Of a stretch of 7,244 bases of DNA, positions 1 through 4,823 are shown piece after piece. Within the stretch, counting starts at the first letter, position 1. The number at the start of each line of letters is the position of its first letter. Below the pieces are notes generated by a model. It did not search any database. It saw only the letters and a list, made by a program, of their open reading frames with translations, and was not told where the DNA came from. The position numbers and the translations under genes were made by a program. The DNA comes from an uncultured Dyadobacter sp. (lineage in GTDB: Bacteria > Bacteroidota > Bacteroidia > Cytophagales > Spirosomataceae), in assembly GCA_946481035.1 (NCBI GenBank), contig CAMLNK010000189.1:1-7244 (forward strand), in the 5' to 3' direction.

Positions 1-35
1 CCTACACCGTAAACCTGACCATCAACCTGACGTAA
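1..35 (+). CDS. C-terminal end of an upstream gene, probably a LytS-type sensor histidine kinase (partial)
   Basis: Reading from base 3, the frame gives YTVNLTINLT followed by a TAA stop at 33-35. The short alternating hydrophobic/polar strand is what the end of a histidine-kinase ATPase domain looks like in this family. The stop lies 12 bp before the ATG of a LytTR response regulator, the usual arrangement in Bacteroidota two-component operons. The identity is inferred mainly from that neighbour, because only ten residues are visible. The frame and stop are seen directly; the kinase call is inference. Confidence 0.6.
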   Translation, partial: YTVNLTINLT

Positions 36-47
36 AACCAACCAAGC

Positions 48-776
48 ATGACCCTGAATTGCATTACCGTTGACGACGAACCCCTCGCATTGGGCCTTGT
101 GAGCTCATTTGTGGAGCAAACGCCATTTCTGCATTTGCACGGCAGGTACATCAATGCGCTGGATGCGCTGCAGGTAATCACCAAAGAGAATATCCATTTG
201 GTTTACCTGGACATTCAAATGCCCGAGCTCACGGGCATGGAGCTTGCCAAAGTGCTCAGCCAGTCGCCGGAAACCAAAACACGGATCGTGTTTACGACGG
301 CCTACAACCAGTTCGCAGTGCAGGGTTACGAGGTGGACGCGCTGGGTTACCTGCTCAAACCATTCGGCTACAACCAGTTCCTGGCGACGGCTATGAAGGC
401 TAAAAAGTACTTCGAAAATCTTCGGGAGGGCACTGCCGAGCCTGAACTGGATTCGAGCGAGAATTACCTGTTCGTCAAATCCGACTATAAACTGGTACGG
501 ATCGATTTCGACGCGATTCTCTTTATCGAGTCATTCAAGGATTATGTCAAAATCCACCAGGCCAATGGCAGCCCGGTGGTTTCGCATAGCAGTTTGAAAG
601 CGATCGAGGAAAAGCTGCCGTCAGGAAAATTCATCCGCATACACCGCTCATTCATAGTAGCCGTAGGAAAAGTGGATTCCATCAGCAAAAGCGCCGTGCA
701 TATCGGCAGCGTCGACATTCCGGTAGGCGATTTGTACAAGGACGCATTCAAGGAATTGCTGGCCAAATGGCAGTAG
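48..776 (+). CDS. LytTR-family two-component response regulator
   Basis: A 242-residue protein of the usual length for the REC-LytTR architecture. The receiver domain covers about residues 3-120: acidic pair D9/D10 (TVDDEP), phospho-acceptor D55 in VYLDIQMPE, switch-region T83/T84 in FTTAY, and the invariant K104 in LLKPF. A linker at about 121-137 leads to a LytTR DNA-binding domain (about 138-240) with the family signatures IESFKDYVKIH and FIRIHRSFIV. It would be phosphorylated by the partner kinase that ends 12 bp upstream and then bind direct-repeat promoter sites in the cytoplasm. The ATG at 48 is preferred because it begins immediately at the receiver fold. No strong Shine-Dalgarno precedes it, as is normal in Bacteroidota. 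Its regulon cannot be read from the window, and it points away from the minus-strand uptake operon. All key REC residues are present, so it should be functional. Confidence 0.95.
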   Translation: MTLNCITVDDEPLALGLVSSFVEQTPFLHLHGRYINALDALQVITKENIHLVYLDIQMPELTGMELAKVLSQSPETKTRIVFTTAYNQFAVQGYEVDALGYLLKPFGYNQFLATAMKAKKYFENLREGTAEPELDSSENYLFVKSDYKLVRIDFDAILFIESFKDYVKIHQANGSPVVSHSSLKAIEEKLPSGKFIRIHRSFIVAVGKVDSISKSAVHIGSVDIPVGDLYKDAFKELLAKWQ

Positions 777-782
777 CGCGTC

Positions 783-1736
783 TCAGAATTTGTGCGTAAA
801 ACTCAACGCCACGCCCGATTTGCCGTTCGCGTCGGGAAAACTCCGGACATCCCAGGCTGAACGCCTTTCCATTGCTTTTTTATGGGCAGCGATGTTCCAG
901 ATGCTCATCCCGATGGTGAGTGATCCTACGGCCATATTCAACATCGAAACGCTGCGCTGGGAATTGTTACCGTAATTGGAAGTGCGGATCATTCCGCTGC
1001 CGTCAGCTTTCTTTTTATACCCGATTATACCCATGGTAATCTGGCCTGTGCCTCCGATAATGCCAAGCGCAGGTGCGCCTCCGCGCATCGACCCGGTAGC
1101 TACCTGGATGCCGTTCACCACCGTAGAAGCCACGTTCACGCCCATCAGCAAGGTCGAGGAAATAGCGTAGGAAGGCTTTACATTGTTGACATTTTGCGTG
1201 GCTCCCGGTGCGTATTGCGGTTGTATCATCGCGCATTCTTCCTTGCTCAGGCCGCTCGTTGCAATCCATTCGTCAACTTTGCCGTCCTTCATTTCAAATA
1301 TCGTCGCGTATTGGTGACGGCTGTTAATGTCTTCTGCCGCAGCCCTTCCGGCCGTTTGTTCGATGAGGTAACCCACCGCACAAATGGTACCGTTCTGATC
1401 GATGAAGCAGGGTTTGCGCTCGTTACGCCCGTAGTTCTTCGGGAACACCCCCGCCGACCGATAAGCACGCAAAAGGTTGAGCATCTGCGCGCGTTTGCTG
1501 CGCATTTCGGTCGATAGCTGCGATACATCGCGCTTTCTCAACTCCTTTTCCGCATATTCGAGATGCGTCGCAATGCGCAGGTCATCGTCAGTGTCCGCAT
1601 TGGGCGCCGTTCCGTATTTCTTCTCGAAGCTGATATCGCCAATAATCGGGTTAATGGTCCCTTCCGTGCTCCGGCGTTCCGTCCACACGCACAGGAACAA
1701 CAGAACTGCGAAAGCGGTGGTAGCAAATGTCTTCAT
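783..1736 (-). CDS. Exported protein of unknown function with a Cys-containing conserved domain and a Gly-rich hydrophobic C-terminal half
   Basis: A 317-residue protein with no function I can name. Residues 1-18 form a Sec-type signal peptide or N-terminal anchor (MKTF, then a hydrophobic run to LFLCVW); the context of C16 is a poor lipobox. Residues 52-175 look like a compact conserved domain: a charged helical part (LRIATHLEYAEKEL, then RAQMLNLLRAYRSAGVFP), then RKPCFIDQNGTICAVGYLIE with C110 and C119 ten residues apart, HQYATIFEM, and SGLSKEECAMIQP. I associate this pattern with uncharacterised secreted proteins of Bacteroidota, from memory. Residues 190-240 and 262-284 are hydrophobic and rich in Gly and small residues (ALGIIGGTGQITMGIIGY; MLNMAVGSLTIGMSIWN), possibly two to three membrane segments. 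The chain ends in Phe (LSFTHKF). The start is the first ATG before the signal peptide. The gene follows the repeat cassette and so probably has its own promoter. Its stop is 6 bp from that of the response regulator. Confidence 0.85.
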   Translation of the reverse strand: MKTFATTAFAVLLFLCVWTERRSTEGTINPIIGDISFEKKYGTAPNADTDDDLRIATHLEYAEKELRKRDVSQLSTEMRSKRAQMLNLLRAYRSAGVFPKNYGRNERKPCFIDQNGTICAVGYLIEQTAGRAAAEDINSRHQYATIFEMKDGKVDEWIATSGLSKEECAMIQPQYAPGATQNVNNVKPSYAISSTLLMGVNVASTVVNGIQVATGSMRGGAPALGIIGGTGQITMGIIGYKKKADGSGMIRTSNYGNNSQRSVSMLNMAVGSLTIGMSIWNIAAHKKAMERRSAWDVRSFPDANGKSGVALSFTHKF

Positions 1737-1812
1737 GGCAGCGATGTTTAATGGTGGTCACATTCGCTTGCATTGACAAAATTTCTGGGGTGTAGCGTTG
1801 CATTGGTGATTC

Positions 1813-1896
1813 AATTTTGAATGACTGAATGAGTGAATGAGTGAATGACTGAATGAGTGAATGAGTGAATGAGTGAATGAGTGAATGAGTGAATGG
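1813..1896 (+). repeat. Left octamer tandem array, unit (g/c)tgaatga
   Basis: After AATTTTGAATGA at 1813-1824, nine contiguous 8-bp units run from 1825 to 1896. The first base of successive units is C,G,G,C,G,G,G,G,G; the last unit ends atgg instead of atga. Five nearly identical units in a row at the inner side suggest recent expansion by slipped-strand replication. The array sits 76 bp upstream of the start codon of the gene beginning at 1736, so copy-number change would alter that gene's upstream spacing. Confidence 0.92.
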
Positions 1897-1899
1897 AAT

Positions 1900-1980
1900 T
1901 AGTCAAGAAGTCATTTGTAGTCAGGAAGTCATTTGTAGTCAGGAAGTCATTCGTAGTCAGGAAGTTATTCTTAGTCAGGA
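1900..1980 (+). repeat. 18-bp direct repeats, unit tagtcaggaagtcatttg
   Basis: Four full units start at 1900, 1918, 1936 and 1954. A fifth begins at 1972 and matches for nine bases before diverging. Differences are few: a at 1906 in unit 1, cg at the end of unit 3, and t at 1966 plus ct at the end of unit 4. Each unit contains two related half-units (agtcagga and agtcattt). There are no spacers, so this is not a CRISPR array. The agtcatt(t/c) half is close to the reverse complement of the neighbouring octamer, so these units could compete with the right arm for pairing with the left arm. Confidence 0.9.
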
Positions 1981-2014
1981 GTTGTTTGAATTAATATTTA
2001 AAACAACACCTGAC
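1974..2014. repeat. Central hairpin of the cassette
   Basis: GTCAGGAGTTGTTT (1974-1987) pairs with AAACAACACCTGAC (2001-2014) in 13 of 14 positions; the single mismatch is A1980 against A2008. The 13-nt loop (1988-2000) contains only A and T after its first base. There is no T-tract on either side in either direction, so this does not look like a standard intrinsic terminator. The AT-rich tip would be a natural nucleation point for cruciform extrusion of the larger palindrome. Confidence 0.75.
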
Positions 2015-2036
2015 AATACCTGACAATACTTGACTA
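2009..2036 (+). repeat. 10-bp direct repeats, unit cctgacaata
   Basis: Two identical units (2009-2018 and 2019-2028) are followed by a degenerate third (cttgacta, 2029-2036). Read on the other strand these contain gtcagg and tagtcaag, the same words that open the 18-bp units on the left side of the core. The two repeat families therefore look like unequal derivatives of one inverted pair. The first unit overlaps the right half of the central hairpin. Confidence 0.8.
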
Positions 2037-2037
2037 T

Positions 2038-2139
2038 CTATTCAATCATTCAATCATTCAATCATTCAGTCATTCACTCATTCAGTCATTCACTCATTCA
2101 GTCATTCACTCATTCACTCATTCAAAATTCACTCATTCA
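2038..2139 (-). repeat. Right octamer tandem array, inverted relative to the left array
   Basis: On the minus strand this reads as TGAATGAG-type units. From 2117 down to 2038 there are ten units whose variable first base is G,G,C,G,C,G,C,T,T,T; the last unit is degenerate (ttgaatag). Outside them come AATTTTGAATGA (2129-2118) and a further partial unit (TGAATGAG) that begins with the TGA stop codon of the UxuA-like gene at 2139-2137. Alternating G/C units and a block of T units differ from the left array, which suggests each arm has expanded independently since the inversion formed. Confidence 0.9.
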
Positions 2140-3261
2140 TTTGTGCCCCTTCGCTACCGCTTCCACCAATCCCCGCATGTACCCTATCGCGAATAATGCG
2201 CCGTAATTACTATAACCGGCATGTTCGTTGCTGTCGCCTACTACGGTAGGGACGTGGTCGGGGCGCATCGGGCCGCGGAAACCCACTTCGTAGTAGGTTT
2301 TCATGGCTTCGTACATGTCGGTTTTGCCGTCGTCATGGAAGGTTTCTTCGAAGTTGTTTTTATTGCCACGAACGTCACGAAAATGCACGAAGTGGATCTT
2401 TTTACGACTCCCGAAGTATTTGATCACCGATGGAATGTCCTCGCCCATGGTCGCGAAAGTACCCTGGCATAAGGTAATGCCGTTGCTCGGGCTGGGCACA
2501 ATCTCGATCAGGCGTTTGAATGCATTGGCCGAGGTCATGATCCTCGGTATACCCTGGATTTTATCGACCGGAGGATCATCGGGGTGCAATGCAAGCTTCA
2601 CGCCTGCTTTTTCGGCTTCCGGCACCACGGCTTTGAGGAAGTATTCGAGGTTCTTCCACATGGTTTCGTGGGTAAAATCGCCGTATTTGGTGAGCGGCTT
2701 GTCCCTCACATCCTCGTAGTCGAACGTGCTCACGAGCGCGCCCCCGCGTGAGGGTTTATCCAGTTTGGTCCGCGCCCAGCTGATGACCGGCATCCAGTTA
2801 TAGCACACCGTGTCGATACCCGCTTTCGAAAGGTTTTGTATAAACTTGATAAAAGTCTCTATCTCCTCGTCTTTGCCGTCGAGCCCCAGCTTGGTTTTCT
2901 CGTACAATGACGGCGGCCCCTCGATAACCCGGTAGGTAATTCCTTCTTTTTTCCAGAAATCACGCACGGCCACGATGGCTTCGTACTCCCAGTTTTTAAC
3001 ATTGCTAAGCCCTACACTTTGCGGATTAATCCCTCCCACTGCGCCCAGCACATTCATTTGCTTCGAAAGCGCTATGCGGTTGGGGTCCATTCCGAAGAAA
3101 TGCGCAAGGCAGAACTGCATACCGCCGTCTTTGGCGTATGCTGCGGCCTGCGCGGCGGCGGCCTGCGCGGCGGCGGCCTGCGCGGCTGCGGCCGTTCCAC
3201 CGAACGGGGCGGCAAGCGCTACGGAGGCACTCTTTTTAATAAATTCCCTACGATTTTCCAT
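2137..3261 (-). CDS. Tat-exported mannonate dehydratase (UxuA)-family TIM-barrel protein
   Basis: A 374-residue protein. Residues 1-44 are a leader with a twin-arginine motif (NRREFIK, residues 3-9), a hydrophobic stretch, and an Ala-rich tail built of AAAAQ repeats. The rest matches the UxuA fold, which dehydrates D-mannonate to 2-keto-3-deoxygluconate. Family signatures are CYNWMPVISWART (153-165), LALHPDDPP (223-231), GIPRI, LCQGT (264-268), HFVHFRDV (290-297), MRPDH (332-336) and a GYSNYG ending. The expected metal ligands H226, C265, H293 and D335 and the catalytic H336 and Y353 are all present. The N-terminal family motifs GPNDP and HHIP are not: the equivalent region reads FFGMDPNRI and GGINP. 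Typical UxuA proteins are cytoplasmic, so export is unusual and the substrate may differ. The ATG lies 6 bp after the SusD stop, with AGGA 4 nt upstream overlapping that TAG, indicating co-translation with SusCD. Family assignment is strong; exact activity is uncertain. Confidence 0.85.
   Translation of the reverse strand: MENRREFIKKSASVALAAPFGGTAAAAQAAAAQAAAAQAAAYAKDGGMQFCLAHFFGMDPNRIALSKQMNVLGAVGGINPQSVGLSNVKNWEYEAIVAVRDFWKKEGITYRVIEGPPSLYEKTKLGLDGKDEEIETFIKFIQNLSKAGIDTVCYNWMPVISWARTKLDKPSRGGALVSTFDYEDVRDKPLTKYGDFTHETMWKNLEYFLKAVVPEAEKAGVKLALHPDDPPVDKIQGIPRIMTSANAFKRLIEIVPSPSNGITLCQGTFATMGEDIPSVIKYFGSRKKIHFVHFRDVRGNKNNFEETFHDDGKTDMYEAMKTYYEVGFRGPMRPDHVPTVVGDSNEHAGYSNYGALFAIGYMRGLVEAVAKGHK
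3143..3187 (-). repeat. In-frame 15-bp tandem repeat encoding AAAAQ units
   Basis: Three consecutive copies of gcggcctgcgcggcg (plus-strand reading) start at 3143, 3158 and 3173; the third differs only in its last base. The following bases 3188-3194 begin another Ala-rich stretch. Because the unit is five codons long, gain or loss of copies keeps the frame. It lies where the Tat leader's hydrophobic core meets the expected cleavage region (about residues 24-41 of the protein), so variation would change leader or linker length, not the enzyme core. Confidence 0.93.
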
Positions 3262-3273
3262 CTGATCCTATTG
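3262..3273 (-). promoter_or_regulatory. Ribosome binding site of the UxuA-like gene overlapping the SusD stop codon
   Basis: On the minus strand the junction reads TAGGATCAGATG. The SusD stop TAG overlaps AGGA, which stands 4 nt before the ATG. This supports the ATG at 3261 as the start and suggests translational coupling of the enzyme to SusD. Confidence 0.5.
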
Positions 3274-4803
3274 CTTGTCCCACCAGATACGCGTCATGAA
3301 TACATCCGGCCCCTGCCGTTCGATCGCCGTTTTGAAATTGGGATTAATGCCCTCTTCGCTGAGCGGGTAGCGCAGGCGGCGCGGGATCTGGCCATTGGTA
3401 TCGTTGCCCAGGTAATTTACCGGCGTCAGCACCGGGTAACCCGTTCTGCGCCAGTTGGCATAGCCCTCGATGTGGTTAAAAGTACTGGCCGACAGCAAAT
3501 ATACCTCCGTGTGGATCGCATTCATTTTCGCAGCGAGCGTGCCGGCTTCCGGATATGGGTTTTTCGTAGCATATGCAGCGATGTCCGCATTCGAAATCGT
3601 CGCATTTGCCCACGACATCTGAGCCAATGCAGCCGACTGCCCTTCCTGGAACGCCGCCTTGGCATTACCCGTTGCCCATCCGCGTTCGATCGCCTCCGCT
3701 TTGAGTAGCTGCGTTTCGGCGTAGCTCATATAAATCCACGGCAATGCGATGCCGATCACGCCGGTTGCAGGGCGGGAATAGTTATCGAGGTTCTTTTCAT
3801 CGAGCTTCGACAATCCCGTGGCGTCGGTCGCATTCGGCAGGCCGCGCTGCTTCGCTATGCTGTTATCACCGCCTTTGATCATCGAAATAACCGGCAGACG
3901 CGGGTCCTGGCGCTCCTTCATCATGTCGATCAGCGTTTTGGCCCACTGTACACCTGCATTCGGGATGTTGGTAATGTTAGAACCGCTCGGACCGAGTATC
4001 CAGGAGTTTGGGTTTGAATTAATCTCAGCTCCGGTATTCGCAAATTTCACTGCAATCGTTTCCGTATTGCTTGTAATCAACCCGCCGTCGATGGCTTTTT
4101 TAGCCCAAAGTTGTGCATTGGCCGGGTCAACCTTCTGTATGCGCATGGCCAGGCGCAGCATGAGCGAATTCGCTGCGCGTTTCCATTTGTCGAGGTCGCC
4201 GCCGTAGATGTAATCCGCTGCTTTGGGGATATACAAACCTGCGTCGAATGCCTTACCCGCCTCTTCGAGTTCTTTCAGCATATCCATGTAAATGGCCTGC
4301 TGGGCGTCATATTCCGGTGAAAAATTACCGTCGATAAAGCCTTTTCCTGCTTCAAAATACGGGATATCTCCGTAGAGGTCGGTCGTGCGCGAGAACTCCA
4401 TCACCTTGATAATGCGCGCCATTGAAAGCACGTTTACATGCTTCGGGTCCTGCCTGGCCACCTCGATCAAGTTCACCATGCTTTTGACAGCATATGTGTA
4501 GGAGTTGTCAAAAAACGCGGAGTTGATTTCTCCTAAAAATGTATAAAAACTACCCTTGTAAAACGTCGCATCAATGGACGACATTTGCTGGATCAGACAA
4601 GCGGCGTAGCCGAAATTCGCACGCCAAGCCTTGGAGGCCGGGCCGCTCGCCGAGCCTGTCAGCAACAACTGCGACTGGCCGAGCAGGTAGTCCACCGGCA
4701 CATTGCTCGGTGCATTCGGGTTGACATTGATTTCCTCGAAATCCTTGGTACAGGCGCCCGCTCCGGCGAGCAGGGCAAGGCATATGGTTAATTTTTTAAG
4801 CAT
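3268..4803 (-). CDS. SusD/RagB-family outer-membrane lipoprotein (SusD-like type 2)
   Basis: A 511-residue protein of typical SusD length. The signal peptide MLKKLTICLALLAGAGAC ends in a lipobox with lipidation Cys at residue 18, followed by TKDFEEINVNPNAPS. Acidic residues right after the Cys fit surface export in Bacteroidota, and DFEEINVNPN is a hallmark start for this subfamily. Further signatures are TDLYGDIPYFEA (141-152), the helical PEYDAQQAIYMDMLKELEEA region, WKRAANSLMLRLAMRI, WIYMSYAETQLLKAEA and the C-terminal TRIWWDKQ. The protein sits on the cell surface as the lid over its partner SusC and binds the ligand before TonB-driven import. It starts 20 bp after the SusC stop, with an A-rich leader and no strong Shine-Dalgarno, and ends 6 bp before the UxuA-like gene, so the three are surely co-transcribed. 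The ligand cannot be deduced from sequence alone. Confidence 0.96.
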   Translation of the reverse strand: MLKKLTICLALLAGAGACTKDFEEINVNPNAPSNVPVDYLLGQSQLLLTGSASGPASKAWRANFGYAACLIQQMSSIDATFYKGSFYTFLGEINSAFFDNSYTYAVKSMVNLIEVARQDPKHVNVLSMARIIKVMEFSRTTDLYGDIPYFEAGKGFIDGNFSPEYDAQQAIYMDMLKELEEAGKAFDAGLYIPKAADYIYGGDLDKWKRAANSLMLRLAMRIQKVDPANAQLWAKKAIDGGLITSNTETIAVKFANTGAEINSNPNSWILGPSGSNITNIPNAGVQWAKTLIDMMKERQDPRLPVISMIKGGDNSIAKQRGLPNATDATGLSKLDEKNLDNYSRPATGVIGIALPWIYMSYAETQLLKAEAIERGWATGNAKAAFQEGQSAALAQMSWANATISNADIAAYATKNPYPEAGTLAAKMNAIHTEVYLLSASTFNHIEGYANWRRTGYPVLTPVNYLGNDTNGQIPRRLRYPLSEEGINPNFKTAIERQGPDVFMTRIWWDKQ

Positions 4804-4823
4804 GATTTCTTGTTTTAAGAGGA

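Larger units (their letters stand above)
1813..2129. repeat. Nested quasi-palindrome (long imperfect inverted repeat)
   Basis: Bases 1813-1824 (AATTTTGAATGA) are exactly complementary to 2118-2129. Going inward, the left octamer array (to 1896) faces the complementary octamer array on the right (from 2038). Any register pairs at least seven of eight bases per unit, because only the first base of each unit varies. A perfect 8-bp match TAGTCAAG (1900-1907 against 2029-2036) continues the stem. At the centre a 14-bp stem (1974-1987 against 2001-2014) closes around an AT-rich loop. Left and right inner parts differ in length (18-bp repeats against 10-bp repeats), so the structure is not a simple mirror. 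No flanking target-site duplication is seen. It could form a cruciform in DNA or a long hairpin in RNA. Whether it does either is inference. Confidence 0.85.
1737..2136. other. 400-bp non-coding stretch carrying a nested inverted/tandem repeat cassette
   Basis: This gap lies between the stop of the UxuA-like gene and the start of the unknown exported protein, both on the minus strand. Bases 1737-1812 are ordinary unique sequence and form the immediate 5' leader of the gene starting at 1736. I could not find a convincing Bacteroidota promoter there (a TTG near -33 with TAnnTTTG near -7). Bases 1813-2136 consist almost entirely of repeats, described in separate entries. No open frame of plausible coding character is present: the octamer brings TGA into all three frames in one direction. 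Confidence 0.85.

Noticed and set aside
1194..1517. 107-codon plus-strand open frame opposite the unknown exported gene
   Set aside because: Composition is typical of an antisense shadow, and the minus-strand frame has a signal peptide and conserved-looking motifs.
1737..1812. Promoter for the gene starting at 1736
   Set aside because: A TTGTCA and an AT-containing stretch can be found on the minus strand, but neither the Bacteroidota -7 motif TAnnTTTG nor a good alternative is correctly spaced, so no call is made.
1900..1980. CRISPR-like array of direct repeats
   Set aside because: The 18-bp units are contiguous, without unique spacers, and no cas-like gene is nearby. It is a simple tandem repeat.
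1974..2014. Rho-independent terminator for the UxuA-like gene
   Set aside because: The hairpin is well formed but no T-tract follows it in either direction, and it lies more than 120 bp past the stop codon.
2038..2136. Small repeat-encoded peptide on the plus strand of the right array
   Set aside because: The tcattcac repeat is stop-free in that direction only because of its composition. It is under 100 bp, with no start context and no coding signature.
1801..2145. Insertion sequence or MITE
   Set aside because: There is no transposase, and the sequences flanking the palindrome (1801-1812 and 2130-2141) show no target-site duplication. A non-autonomous element is not excluded but cannot be supported.
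3019..3708. 229-codon plus-strand open frame across the UxuA-like and SusD genes
   Set aside because: It is antisense to two clearly real genes. Its sequence is Arg/Cys-rich and its Gly-Leu-Arg repeats are just the antisense of the 15-bp AAAAQ tract. No family resemblance.
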